Shown here one piece after another: positions 34,244-43,624 of a stretch of 64,000 nucleotides of DNA. The translations under genes were made by a program, and so were the position numbers. Numbering within the stretch: position 1 is the first letter of the stretch; every line of letters starts with the position of its first letter. Origin of the DNA: Elstera sp043721315 (lineage in GTDB: Bacteria; Pseudomonadota; Alphaproteobacteria; Elsterales; Elsteraceae); NCBI GenBank assembly GCA_043721315.1, contig JAYSQZ010000017.1, forward strand, positions 1 to 64,000, given 5' to 3'. The notes beneath the pieces were generated by a model. That model did not search any database. It was not told the origin of the DNA and saw nothing but the letters and a program-made list of their open reading frames with translations.

Positions 34244-35610
34244 TCGGACTGTGGACGCAGAAAACCACCGCGCTTGCAACCGGCGGTCTTGCCGTTGGGG
34301 CCTGGACCGCGACGGGGGTGAGCATCGACAGCCGCACGGTTCAGCCGGGTGATCTGTTCGTGGCCTTACGCGGCGACACTCACGACGCCCACGCTTACGT
34401 CGCCCAAGCGCTTCAGGCCGGCGCGGTTGCCGCAGTGGTGGGCTGCATTGTCGAGGAGCCGCACCTGCTGGTTCCCGATACGATGATAGCTTTAGAAGAT
34501 TTAGGCCGTTTCGCCCGCGCCCGCACCGATGCCCGTATCGCAGCGATTACCGGCAGTGTTGGCAAAACGTCGAGTAAGGAAGCGCTCACGCAGCTTCTCG
34601 CCGCCCAAGCCCCCACTTACGGCTCGCACGGCAATCTCAATAATAACTTCGGTGTGCCGCTGTCGCTGGCGCGGCTGCCAGAAGCCTCGCGGTTCGGCGT
34701 GTTCGAGTTGGGGATGAACCACGCGGGGGAAATCGCTCCGCTCGCCCGACAAGTGCGCCCCCATGTGGCCCTCGTGACGGCGATTGCCCCGGCCCATGTC
34801 GAGTTTTTCGCCGATGGGGAAGCGGGTATCGCGCGCGAAAAAGCCAGTATCGCCGAAGGGCTGGAGCCGGGCGGCACGCTGATCCTGCCGCGCGATTCTG
34901 AGCATTTCGAGGCGATGCGAACGGCCTATCCGACCGTTCTTAGTTTCGGGGCCGATGCGGGGGCCGATAGCCGCTTGCTCGATTGGCAGCCGGGTGCCGA
35001 CGGGATCGACAGACTCGAAGCCACCATTCTCGGCCAGCGCCGCTGCTACCGCTGGGGCCTTGCGGGCAAGCATCAGGCGCTGAATAGCCTGGGCGTTCTT
35101 ACTGCGCTGGTGCTGCTTGGCGGTGATCTCGATGCCGCTTGCGCTGCTGGCGAAACCCTCCGCCCGGTCGCGGGCCGGGGCGAACGGCTCACGCTGCCGT
35201 GGCAGGGCGGTACGATCACTCTGCTCGATGAAAGCTATAACGCCAGCCCGGCTGCCGTGCGCGCCGCTCTTTCGGTGCTCGCCACTTTGCCCGGTCGCCG
35301 CATTCTAGTGTTGGGCGATATGCTGGAGTTGGGGGGCGAGGCCGACGCGCTGCACGCGGGCCTTGCCGACGCGGTGGAGGCAACCGGCCTTGCCCGCCTC
35401 TATCTCGCTGGCCCCCATACCGAGGCCCTGGCAGGGGCGCTGCCGAAAGGCCGCGTGACCCGCCACGCCGCGCGCACGGTTGATCTTATCGAGACTATCA
35501 CCGCCGATCTCGCCCCCGGCGATGCCGTGCTGGTGAAAGGCTCGCTGGGGATGAAAATGCGCCCGCTCGTCGAGGCGCTTCGCGCTGCATCCCAGAAGGG
35601 TTCGTCCTAA
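34240..35610 (+). CDS. murF: UDP-MurNAc-pentapeptide synthetase
   Basis: Adds D-Ala-D-Ala to complete the UDP-MurNAc-pentapeptide. The Mur-ligase N-domain motif GVSIDSRTVQPGDLFVAL is at about 26-43, the ATP loop ITGSVGKTSS at 103-112, and NLNNNFGVPLSL and LDESYNASPAAV are further MurF signatures. The ATG overlaps the murE stop (ATGA) with GGAAGG eight bases before it; a GTG five codons earlier is less likely. The stop shares one base with the mraY start (TAATG). Confidence 0.96.
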   Translation: MIGLWTQKTTALATGGLAVGAWTATGVSIDSRTVQPGDLFVALRGDTHDAHAYVAQALQAGAVAAVVGCIVEEPHLLVPDTMIALEDLGRFARARTDARIAAITGSVGKTSSKEALTQLLAAQAPTYGSHGNLNNNFGVPLSLARLPEASRFGVFELGMNHAGEIAPLARQVRPHVALVTAIAPAHVEFFADGEAGIAREKASIAEGLEPGGTLILPRDSEHFEAMRTAYPTVLSFGADAGADSRLLDWQPGADGIDRLEATILGQRRCYRWGLAGKHQALNSLGVLTALVLLGGDLDAACAAGETLRPVAGRGERLTLPWQGGTITLLDESYNASPAAVRAALSVLATLPGRRILVLGDMLELGGEADALHAGLADAVEATGLARLYLAGPHTEALAGALPKGRVTRHAARTVDLIETITADLAPGDAVLVKGSLGMKMRPLVEALRAASQKGSS

Positions 35611-36698
35611 TGCTGTTCAATCTTCTGGCCCCTTTGGCGGATGAGTTCGCCCTGTTCAACCTGTTCCGGTATCTCACCTTCCGAACTGGCGGGGCGATTT
35701 TAACCGCGCTGTTCATCGCCCTGTTTGCCGGGCCGAGGTTGATTCTGTGGCTGCGGACCAAACAGGGCCAGGGCCAGCCGATCCGCAGCGATGGACCGGA
35801 GGGGCATTTGCTGACCAAAAAAGGCACGCCGACGATGGGCGGGTTCTTGATTCTGTTAGCGCTCGCCATTTCCACGCTGCTGTGGGCCGATCTTACCTCC
35901 GGCTATGTCTGGGCCGTGTTGATGGTGACAATCGGTTATGGGTTGATTGGCTTTGCCGATGATTTTCTGAAGGTCAGCAAGAAGAACCCCAAAGGGCTGA
36001 GTGGGCGCATCAAGCTCGCGTTTGAAGTCGGCATTGCCGCCGTGGCCGTCATCTGGGTCATGAGCCTCACCCGCGACCCGCTTTCGACCAGCATCGCCAT
36101 TCCGTTTCTTAAGGCTGTGCTCATCAACATCGGCTGGTTTTTTGTGCCGGTGGCGATTTTCATTATCGTCGGCGCGGGCAATTCGGTGAACCTCACTGAT
36201 GGGCTGGATGGGCTGGCCATCGTGCCGGTAATGATCGCGGCAGGGTGCTACGCGCTCATTTCTTATCTCGTCGGGAACGCCGTGTTCTCGGGCTATCTGC
36301 AAATCCCCTCCGTTCCCGGCGCGGGGGAAATGGCCGTGTTCTGCGGAGCACTAACGGGCGCGGGATTAGGGTTTCTGTGGTTCAACGCCCCGCCTGCGCG
36401 CGTGTTTATGGGCGATACCGGTTCCCTCTCCTTGGGCGGCGCGCTCGGTATGGTCGCCGTTATTACCAAGCACGAAATCGTGCTGGGAATTATCGGCGGG
36501 CTGTTCGTGCTCGAAACCGTATCGGTGATCGTGCAAGTAACCAGCTACAAGCTGACCGGCAAGCGCGTGTTCCGTATGGCCCCGCTGCACCATCATTTCG
36601 AGAAGAAGGGTTGGCCCGAGCCGACCATCGTTATCCGCTTCTGGATCATCGCCTCGGTGCTGGCGTTGATCGGCCTTTCAACTTTGAAACTGCGGTAG
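35610..36698 (+). CDS. mraY: Phospho-MurNAc-pentapeptide translocase
   Basis: Polytopic inner-membrane enzyme (362 aa, about ten helices) transferring phospho-MurNAc-pentapeptide to undecaprenyl phosphate, giving lipid I. Signatures: GTPTMGGFLIL, catalytic acidic GFADDFLKVSKK, NLTDGLDGLA, FMGDTGSLSLGG, and the conserved loop PLHHHFEKKGWPE. It starts at a TAATG overlap with murF and ends 7 bp before murD. Confidence 0.97.
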   Translation: MLFNLLAPLADEFALFNLFRYLTFRTGGAILTALFIALFAGPRLILWLRTKQGQGQPIRSDGPEGHLLTKKGTPTMGGFLILLALAISTLLWADLTSGYVWAVLMVTIGYGLIGFADDFLKVSKKNPKGLSGRIKLAFEVGIAAVAVIWVMSLTRDPLSTSIAIPFLKAVLINIGWFFVPVAIFIIVGAGNSVNLTDGLDGLAIVPVMIAAGCYALISYLVGNAVFSGYLQIPSVPGAGEMAVFCGALTGAGLGFLWFNAPPARVFMGDTGSLSLGGALGMVAVITKHEIVLGIIGGLFVLETVSVIVQVTSYKLTGKRVFRMAPLHHHFEKKGWPEPTIVIRFWIIASVLALIGLSTLKLR

Positions 36699-36705
36699 GT
36701 CGCCC

Positions 36706-38091
36706 ATGATTCTGCCCACCGCATACCGCAACAAACAGGTGGCCGTCGTCGGCCTCGCCCGCTCCGGCTTGGTCGCGGCGGAAGCGCTGGTGCGCGCTGG
36801 TGCCATTGTGTGCGCGTGGGACGATACCCCTGCGGCGCGCGATGCGGCGCTGGTGTTAGGCATTCCCCTAACCCCTGTTGTGGCGATGCCGTGGGCGGAA
36901 CTGTCGGCGCTTATTCTCTCGCCCGGCATTCCCCATTCCTACCCAAAGCCGCATCCCGCTGCCGATTTGGCGCGCGGCGCGGGCGTGCCGATTTTAGTGG
37001 ATGTCGATTTACTGCTCTCGACGCAAACGGCAGCGCCGGTCATCGCCATTACCGGCACCAACGGCAAATCGACCACGACCGCGCTGATCCATCATATTTT
37101 CACCGAAACCGGGCGCATCGTGTCGATGGGCGGCAATATCGGCGTGGCCGCCCTCACGCTGCCCGCCTATGGGGCGGAGGGCACCTATGTACTCGAACTC
37201 TCGTCTTATCAGTTGGAGCGGGTGCCGAGCCTATCCGCCCAAACCGCCATTCTGCTGAACATCACTGCCGATCATCTGGACCGCCACGGCGGCATGGACG
37301 GGTATATTCAAGCAAAAAGCCTCGTGTTTCAGCACCAGGGCGAAACCGACTGGGCCATCGTCGGGATGGACGACGCCCCCAGCCGCAGTTTGGCCGATAA
37401 GCTGGTGCGGGGCGACCGCGCGCCGCGCATTGTGCCGATTTCGGTGCTGGCCCCCGTTCCAGGCGGTGTCTATGCCCATGACGGTCATCTGATTGATGAT
37501 CTCGACGGCGCGGCGATAGAAGTTCTGAGCCTCGACCGCGCAGCCCGCCTGCCGGGCCGTCATAACGCGCAAAACATCTGCGCCGCCTATGCCGCCGCCC
37601 GCCACGCGGGCCTCGCGCCCACCGAGATTTGCGAGGCGATCACGCGCTTCCCCGGTCTCGCGCACCGTCAAGAACTGGTGGGCAGCGTGCGCGGCGTTGC
37701 CTATATCAACGACAGCAAAGCCACCAATGCCGATGCGGCTGAACGCGCGTTGGTGTGCTACCCGGCTATTCATTGGATTTTGGGCGGCGTCGCCAAATCG
37801 GGCGGGATTGATGCGCTGGTGGCCCACTTCCCGCGTGTGCGGGGCGCTTATTTGATTGGTGAGGCGAGCGAAGCCTTTGCCGAAACCCTCAGCCACGGCG
37901 GCATTACGCCCCAACTCTGCCGCACTCTCGATGTGGCCGTGCGCGCCGCGATGGCTGCCGCGAAACCCGGCGACATCGTACTGCTCTCCCCCGCCTGCGC
38001 CAGCTTCGATCAGTACACGAGCTTCGAGCATCGCGGCGACCATTTCCGCGATCTGGTCCGGGCGTTGAGCGAAGGGGAGGACGCGCAATGA
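36706..38091 (+). CDS. murD: UDP-MurNAc-L-alanine--D-glutamate ligase
   Basis: Adds D-glutamate to UDP-MurNAc-L-Ala. N-domain Rossmann-like motif VAVVGLARSGLVAAEAL (about 12-28), ATP loop GTNGKSTT (117-124), ELSSYQLE and NDSKATNADA are family landmarks. 461 aa. The TAGGTCGCCC sequence before the ATG is a modest ribosome site; this is one of the few dcw junctions without overlap (7-bp gap). The 3' end overlaps ftsW by 4 bp. Confidence 0.96.
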   Translation: MILPTAYRNKQVAVVGLARSGLVAAEALVRAGAIVCAWDDTPAARDAALVLGIPLTPVVAMPWAELSALILSPGIPHSYPKPHPAADLARGAGVPILVDVDLLLSTQTAAPVIAITGTNGKSTTTALIHHIFTETGRIVSMGGNIGVAALTLPAYGAEGTYVLELSSYQLERVPSLSAQTAILLNITADHLDRHGGMDGYIQAKSLVFQHQGETDWAIVGMDDAPSRSLADKLVRGDRAPRIVPISVLAPVPGGVYAHDGHLIDDLDGAAIEVLSLDRAARLPGRHNAQNICAAYAAARHAGLAPTEICEAITRFPGLAHRQELVGSVRGVAYINDSKATNADAAERALVCYPAIHWILGGVAKSGGIDALVAHFPRVRGAYLIGEASEAFAETLSHGGITPQLCRTLDVAVRAAMAAAKPGDIVLLSPACASFDQYTSFEHRGDHFRDLVRALSEGEDAQ

Positions 38092-39221
38092 CCGCGCTAT
38101 CGAGCTTCTCCCGCGCCGACCGCTCCATCGTTGGGCGCTGGTGGTGGACAGTGGACCGCACGAGCCTCGTGGCCCTGCTGGTGCTGGCGGGGATTGGCGC
38201 GATGCTGATTCTGGCGGCAAGCCCGGCGGTTGCCACCCGCATCGGCATTCCCGACAGTTTCCATTTCGTCAAACGCCAGTTGATCGTTCTGCCTGCGGCC
38301 CTGTTGGTGATGGTCGCCATTTCCCTCCTGTCGCCGCGCAATATCCGCCGCTTGGCCGTGGTTGGTTTTATCGGCGGGCTGGCGATGCTGGCGCTGACGC
38401 TGGTGGTAGGCCAAGAGATTAAGGGCGCGCGGCGCTGGATTTCGCTGGCTGGCCAGTCGATCCAACCGTCCGAATTCGTTAAACCCTGCTTTGCCGTGGT
38501 CGCGGCCTGGATGTTCGCCGAACAGCGCAAAGGCCGAGGGGTGCAGGGGTTTTTGATTTGCACTGTGCTCTATCTCGTCGTCATCGCGCTCCTGCTAAAA
38601 CAGCCGGACCTGGGGATGACCGTGGTCATCACGGCGATTTGGCTCATTCAGTTCTTCCTCGCGGGACTGCCGATGATCTTTGTGCTGATCGGCGGTTTTG
38701 GCGCCGTGACGGGGCTAATCGGGGCTTATTTCCTGCTCCCCCACGTGGCGAGCCGGATTGACCGTTTTCTCGATCCCGCCGCAGGCGACCGCTATCAGGT
38801 GGATAAGGCGATGGATGCGTTCGCCAATGGCGGCGCGTTCGGGCGCGGCCCCGGCGAGGGTATCGCCAAAGGCTTTATTCCCGACGTGCATTCCGATTTT
38901 ATCTTCGCCGTCGCAGGTGAAGAATATGGGCTGATGACCTGCCTGATTATCGTTGCGCTCTTCGCCCTCATCGTGTTGCGCGGCTTTGCCAAACTTTTGC
39001 AAGAATCGAACCTATTCGTGCTGCTGGCCGGAACGGGGCTGCTGGTGCAGTTCGGCCTGCAAGCCTTCATCAACATGGCCTCGACCCTGCACATGATCCC
39101 GACGAAAGGCATGACGCTGCCGCTCATTTCCTACGGGCTGTCGTCGTTGTTTGCGATTGCGTTGGGCATGGGGATGTTGCTGGGCCTCACCCGCCGCAGG
39201 TTCGGGGAGAGCGACCTATGA
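38088..39221 (+). CDS. ftsW: Septal peptidoglycan polymerase FtsW
   Basis: SEDS-family glycosyltransferase (377 aa, about ten helices) that polymerises lipid II with FtsI. Family segments: GARRWISLAGQSIQPSEFVK, LLLKQPDLGMTVV, GRGPGEGIAKGFIPDVHSDF (the long periplasmic-loop signature) and PTKGMTLPLISYGLSS. The N-terminus carries about 25 cytoplasmic residues rich in Arg and Ser. Start ATGA overlap with murD and end ATGA overlap with murG. Confidence 0.96.
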   Translation: MTALSSFSRADRSIVGRWWWTVDRTSLVALLVLAGIGAMLILAASPAVATRIGIPDSFHFVKRQLIVLPAALLVMVAISLLSPRNIRRLAVVGFIGGLAMLALTLVVGQEIKGARRWISLAGQSIQPSEFVKPCFAVVAAWMFAEQRKGRGVQGFLICTVLYLVVIALLLKQPDLGMTVVITAIWLIQFFLAGLPMIFVLIGGFGAVTGLIGAYFLLPHVASRIDRFLDPAAGDRYQVDKAMDAFANGGAFGRGPGEGIAKGFIPDVHSDFIFAVAGEEYGLMTCLIIVALFALIVLRGFAKLLQESNLFVLLAGTGLLVQFGLQAFINMASTLHMIPTKGMTLPLISYGLSSLFAIALGMGMLLGLTRRRFGESDL

Positions 39222-40330
39222 GCGCGCCTTTGATTCTGCTGGCCGCAGGCGGCACCGGCGGTCATGTGTTTCCGGCGGAAGCCTTGGCGGGCGACCTCAT
39301 TGCGCGCGGCTACCGCGTGGCCTTGGTAACGGATGCGCGCGGCAAAGCCTTGGGCATCACGCAAGCTAGGCTCGATCTGCACGTCGTGCCATCGGCGGCG
39401 ATGTTGGGGCAGGGGTTCTGGGGCCGGGCGCGCGGCGCACTCACTCTGGCGCGCGGCTTTATTGCCTGCCGCGCTCTGCTGAAGCGCCTGAAGCCCGTTG
39501 TGTGCGTCGGGTTCGGCGGCTATCCCTCCGTTCCGCCGATTTTGGCCGCCCAACGCTTAGGCTTGCCGACAGTGCTGCACGAGCAAAACTCAGTGCTTGG
39601 GCGCTCGAACCGGTTGCTGCTCGACCGGGCGAAGGCACTCGCCACCAGCTTTGCCAGAACGCTCGCACTCCCCCCCCAAACGCCGCCCGTCACTTGGCTC
39701 GGCAACCCCGTGCGCGCCGCAATCGCAGGCGTGCCGGAATTTACGCTGCCGCAGGAACGCTTTCATATTCTGATTACCGGCGGCAGTCAGGGCGCGCGCG
39801 TGTTTGGCGAGACTATTCCCAGCGCGCTGGCGGCCTTACCGCAGGTCTTGCGCGACCTCCTCAGCGTCTCCCATCAGGTGCGCGCCGAAGCGGTTGCGGA
39901 GGCGCAAGAAACCTATCGCGCTGCCGGGATCAAGGCCGATTGCGCGCCCTTCTTCGGCGATATGGCAAAACGGCTCACGCTGGCGCATTTAGTGATCGCT
40001 CGTGCCGGGGCCTCGACCGTGGCGGAACTCACCGCTGCCGGGCGACCCGCGATTCTCGTGCCGCTGCCGGGGTCTGCCGACGATCATCAAACCGTCAACG
40101 CCCGCGCCCTGTCGGACCACCGTGCGGCGTGGCTGGTGGAACAAGCGGAGCTTTCGAACGGCGGCCTTACCCGCCGCGTGACGGAGCTTCTCACGAATCC
40201 CGCCGGGCTGGCGGAGGCGGCAAAAGCCGCCCGTGCGCTTGCTAAACCCGATGCCGCAGCCCGCCTTGCCGACCTTGTGTTGACCTGTGCCGCGCTGCCC
40301 TTGACCGTTGTTTCTGGAGATGCCTCATGA
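39218..40330 (+). CDS. murG: Lipid II synthase, GlcNAc transferase MurG
   Basis: Peripheral inner-membrane GT28 glycosyltransferase converting lipid I to lipid II. G-loop 1 AAGGTGGHVFPAEALA (about 9-24), VGFGGYPSVPP, HEQNSVLGRSNRLL, G-loop 3 GGSQGARVF and the UDP-GlcNAc site ARAGASTVAELTAAGRPAIL are all visible. 370 aa, of usual length with a slightly long C-terminus. Overlaps ftsW and murC by 4 bp each. Confidence 0.96.
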   Translation: MSAPLILLAAGGTGGHVFPAEALAGDLIARGYRVALVTDARGKALGITQARLDLHVVPSAAMLGQGFWGRARGALTLARGFIACRALLKRLKPVVCVGFGGYPSVPPILAAQRLGLPTVLHEQNSVLGRSNRLLLDRAKALATSFARTLALPPQTPPVTWLGNPVRAAIAGVPEFTLPQERFHILITGGSQGARVFGETIPSALAALPQVLRDLLSVSHQVRAEAVAEAQETYRAAGIKADCAPFFGDMAKRLTLAHLVIARAGASTVAELTAAGRPAILVPLPGSADDHQTVNARALSDHRAAWLVEQAELSNGGLTRRVTELLTNPAGLAEAAKAARALAKPDAAARLADLVLTCAALPLTVVSGDAS

Positions 40331-41757
40331 GAGCGATGCCGCTATCAATCGGAACCCTGCATTTTGTCGGGATCGGCGGCATTGGCATGTCGGGCATTGC
40401 CGAAATTCTGCATAACCTTGGTTATAAGGTGCGCGGCTCGGACCAAGCTGATAACGCCAATGTGAAGCGCCTGCGCTCGCTGGGCATTACGGTTGAAATC
40501 GGCCACCGCGCCGAAAATCTGGCCGACGCGCAAGTGCTGGTCATCTCCTCCGCCGTCAAGCGCGATAACCCGGAAGTGGTGGCCGCGCTCGAACGCCTGC
40601 TGCCCGTCGTGCGCCGTGCCGAAATGCTGGGCGAACTCATGCGCCTCAAATGGTCGGTCGCGGTCGGTGGCACCCACGGCAAGACGACGACAACCTCGAT
40701 GATCGCTGCCCTGCTCGATTCGGCAGGGCTTGACCCCACGGTCATCAACGGCGGTATCATCAATGCCTATGGCACCAACGCACGCCTGGGCGCGGGCGAT
40801 TGGATGGTGGTGGAGGCCGATGAGAGCGATGGCACGTTTACGCGCTTGCCCTCGGTTATCGCCGTCGTCACGAACATCGACCCCGAGCATCTCGATCATT
40901 ACGGCACGTTCGATAAAGTGCAGGAAGCCTTCCGCACTTTCGTCGAAAATATCCCCTTCTACGGCTTTGCCACGCTCTGCATTGATCATCCCGGCGTGCA
41001 GGCGATGATCCCGAAGCTCGACCGGCGCATCGTCACCTACGGGGTTTCGCCGCAAGCCGATGTGCGCGGGTTGAACCTGATGATGCAGCCGACGGGCGCG
41101 CGCTACGATGTGGAAATCCGCGACCGTATGGGCGGGCCGACGCGGGTTCTGCGGAACGTGCAACTGCCGATGCTCGGTACCCATAACGTCCAAAACTCGC
41201 TCGCCGCGATTGCCGTCGCGCTCGAAATGGGTATCGACGACGATACCATTCGCCGGGGCCTTGCCGGGTTCAAAGGCGTTAAGCGCCGCTTTACCCGCAC
41301 GGGCGAAGTGCGCGGCATTACTGTCATCGACGATTACGGTCATCATCCGGTGGAAATCGCCGCCGTGCTGAAAGCCGCCCGCTCCGGCTGCCGGGGCCGC
41401 GTGATTGCCGTGGTGCAGCCGCACCGCTATTCCCGCGTCCGCGACCTGTTCGAGGATTTTTGCACCTGCTTCAACGATGCCGACGCGGTGATCGTCGCCG
41501 ACATCTACGCAGCGGGGGAAGCGCCGATGGAGGGCATTTCCCGCGATAGCCTGATTGCCGGGATAAAGCAGCACGGCCACCGTTTCGTTCGCCCGCTGGA
41601 AAACCCGGACGATCTGCCCGCGCTGATTAAGGAAATGACCCGCCCGTCCGATATGGTCGTTTGCCTCGGCGCAGGCACCATCACCAATTGGTCGAACGCT
41701 TTGCCCGCGCACCTCGCAGACCTTTACGGCGAGCCTTTGGCGGGAGAGACCGCGTGA
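40327..41757 (+). CDS. murC: UDP-N-acetylmuramate--L-alanine ligase
   Basis: First amino-acid-adding Mur ligase. HFVGIGGIGMSGIAEIL (12-28) is the nucleotide-fold start, GGTHGKTTT (114-122) the ATP loop, and EADESDGTF and DDYGHHPVEI are the substrate and hinge motifs. 476 aa. It begins at the ATGA overlap with murG; a second in-frame ATG four codons on would also give a normal N-terminus. The stop overlaps murB's GTG. Confidence 0.96.
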   Translation: MRAMPLSIGTLHFVGIGGIGMSGIAEILHNLGYKVRGSDQADNANVKRLRSLGITVEIGHRAENLADAQVLVISSAVKRDNPEVVAALERLLPVVRRAEMLGELMRLKWSVAVGGTHGKTTTTSMIAALLDSAGLDPTVINGGIINAYGTNARLGAGDWMVVEADESDGTFTRLPSVIAVVTNIDPEHLDHYGTFDKVQEAFRTFVENIPFYGFATLCIDHPGVQAMIPKLDRRIVTYGVSPQADVRGLNLMMQPTGARYDVEIRDRMGGPTRVLRNVQLPMLGTHNVQNSLAAIAVALEMGIDDDTIRRGLAGFKGVKRRFTRTGEVRGITVIDDYGHHPVEIAAVLKAARSGCRGRVIAVVQPHRYSRVRDLFEDFCTCFNDADAVIVADIYAAGEAPMEGISRDSLIAGIKQHGHRFVRPLENPDDLPALIKEMTRPSDMVVCLGAGTITNWSNALPAHLADLYGEPLAGETA

Positions 41758-42692
41758 TCTCGCTCGTCCGCCCCGATAGCACTGTTCCGCTCGCCGAACG
41801 GCTGCCCGCTTTGCGGGGGCGCGTGACGGCGAACGCACCGTTGAGCGCGATCACTTGGTTCGCGGTCGGTGGCCCGGCGGAAGTCTTAGTGCGCCCGGCG
41901 GATGAAGACGATCTTGCCGCCCTGCTCGCGGGTCTGCCGCCCGACGTGCCCGTAACGGTCATCGGCGTCGGCTCGAACCTATTGGTGCGCGACGGCGGCG
42001 TTCCGGGCGTGGTGTTGCGTTTGGGGAAGGGCTTTGCCGGAATTTCGACCCACGGCACCGAGGTTCAGGCCGGGGCCGCCGCGCTCGATCTGAACGTCGC
42101 GCTGACCGCTGCTGAGGCGGGAATTGCCGGACTGGAGTTTCTCTCTGGTGTTCCCGGCACCATCGGCGGCGCGCTGCGAATGAATGCCGGGGCCTATGGC
42201 GGCGATATGGCGCAAGTGCTGCTGGAAGCGCGCGCGCTCGACCGGAAGGGCGCACGGCAGAGCGCAACGCTGACCGAGATGGGCCTGACCTACCGCCATT
42301 CCGAAGCCCCCGCCGACTGGATTTTCACCGAAGCGACCCTGCGCGGGACGGACGCCGACCCGAAGAGCATCGGTGCACGCCTAACCGAAATCCGCACCAA
42401 CCGCGAGGCCGCCCAGCCGATCCGTGCCAAAACTGGCGGCTCGACTTTTAAGAACCCGCTAGGCGAGAAAGCCTGGGAACTTATTGATAAAGCCGGGTGC
42501 CGGGGCTTGAGGCTGGGCGGCGCGCAGGTTTCGGAAAAACACACGAACTTCCTCATCAATACCGGCACGGCCACCGCCGCCGAAATTGAAGCCTTGGGTG
42601 AAGAGGTTCGCCGCCGGGTGGTGGAAACCTCTGGCGTAGCGCTGGAATGGGAAATCAAACGCATCGGCCTGACCGCAGGAGAAGCCGCATGA
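41754..42692 (+). CDS. murB: UDP-N-acetylenolpyruvoylglucosamine reductase
   Basis: FAD enzyme reducing UDP-GlcNAc-enolpyruvate to UDP-MurNAc with NADPH. FAD-binding segments TWFAVGGPAEVLV (34-46) and VIGVGSNLLVRDGG (69-82), SGVPGTIGGALRMNAGAYGG (131-150) and the catalytic serine S230 in AKTGGSTFKNP are present. The start is taken as GTG in a GTGA overlap with murC, giving 312 aa. An upstream in-frame ATG lies deep in murC and would add a non-homologous arginine-rich leader. Confidence 0.94.
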   Translation: MISLVRPDSTVPLAERLPALRGRVTANAPLSAITWFAVGGPAEVLVRPADEDDLAALLAGLPPDVPVTVIGVGSNLLVRDGGVPGVVLRLGKGFAGISTHGTEVQAGAAALDLNVALTAAEAGIAGLEFLSGVPGTIGGALRMNAGAYGGDMAQVLLEARALDRKGARQSATLTEMGLTYRHSEAPADWIFTEATLRGTDADPKSIGARLTEIRTNREAAQPIRAKTGGSTFKNPLGEKAWELIDKAGCRGLRLGGAQVSEKHTNFLINTGTATAAEIEALGEEVRRRVVETSGVALEWEIKRIGLTAGEAA

Positions 42693-43624
42693 GCGCCCCC
42701 CGCCATATCGCCGTGCTCATGGGTGGCTGGTCGGCAGAGCGCCCGGTATCGCTAGCCTCTGGGGCTGCGGTTGCGGCGGCGTTGCGAGAGGCGGGCTTTG
42801 CCGTGACCGAAATCGACGTATCGCGCGATCCCGCTGCCCTCATCGCCGCGCTCACGCCGAAACCGGACGCAGTGTTCAACGCCCTACACGGCACGGGCGG
42901 GGAAGACGGCACGGTGCAAGCCCTGCTCGATTTACTTCAAATTGCCTACACCCACTCCGGCGTGCTGGCGTCGGCAATAGCGATGAATAAACCCGTCGCC
43001 AAAAAGTTGTTCGCGGGCGAAGGCTTGCGGGTGCCGGGGGGCGGGCTGTTCTCTAAGGCCGAGGTTCTGGCCGGCGACGTACTGCCGCGCCCCTATGTGG
43101 TAAAGCCGCCCGCCGAAGGCTCCAGCTTTGGCGTGCAGATCGTGCGCGTTGGCGATAATGGCCCCGCTCTTGCCGAATGGGGGTTCGGCGATCAGGTGCT
43201 GGTTGAACCCTATATCGCCGGGCGGGAACTCACGGTTGCCGTGATGGACGATCCCGAAACCGGGCAACCGCGCGCGCTGGGGGCCATCGAAATCGTCCAC
43301 GCTCACGGCTTCTTCGATTACGAGGCCAAATATAAGGGCGGCGAGGCAGAGCATATCATGCCGCCGGATGTGCCGGGTGTCGTGCTGGATGAGTTGTACG
43401 ATGTGGCTGTCCGCGCGCATCAAGCGCTGGGGTGCCGGGGCGTGTCGCGCTCGGACTTCCGGTACGACGATACGCAAGGCGCACCCGGCACGGTCTGGCT
43501 GCTCGAAACCAATACGCAGCCGGGCATGACGCCGACCTCGCTGGTGCCCGATGCCGCGCGCAGCCAGGGTATTTCCTTTGTTGAACTGGTCACGATTATG
43601 GTGGAGCAAGCCCGATGGGGATGA
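42689..43624 (+). CDS. ddl: D-alanine--D-alanine ligase
   Basis: ATP-grasp ligase producing D-Ala-D-Ala for MurF. HIAVLMGGWSAERPVSLASG (about 5-24), NALHGTGGEDGTVQ, YTHSGVLASAIAMNK and the catalytic-core VSRSDFRYDD and LLETNTQPGMTPTSLVPDAA are diagnostic. 311 aa as in DdlB types of dcw clusters. It begins at the ATGA overlap with murB and its last 10 bases overlap ftsQ. Confidence 0.96.
   Translation: MSAPRHIAVLMGGWSAERPVSLASGAAVAAALREAGFAVTEIDVSRDPAALIAALTPKPDAVFNALHGTGGEDGTVQALLDLLQIAYTHSGVLASAIAMNKPVAKKLFAGEGLRVPGGGLFSKAEVLAGDVLPRPYVVKPPAEGSSFGVQIVRVGDNGPALAEWGFGDQVLVEPYIAGRELTVAVMDDPETGQPRALGAIEIVHAHGFFDYEAKYKGGEAEHIMPPDVPGVVLDELYDVAVRAHQALGCRGVSRSDFRYDDTQGAPGTVWLLETNTQPGMTPTSLVPDAARSQGISFVELVTIMVEQARWG

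Noticed and set aside
40345..41838. 497-codon minus-strand open frame across murC
   Set aside because: Antisense shadow of murC with a His/Arg-rich composition typical of such frames; no ribosome site or family match.
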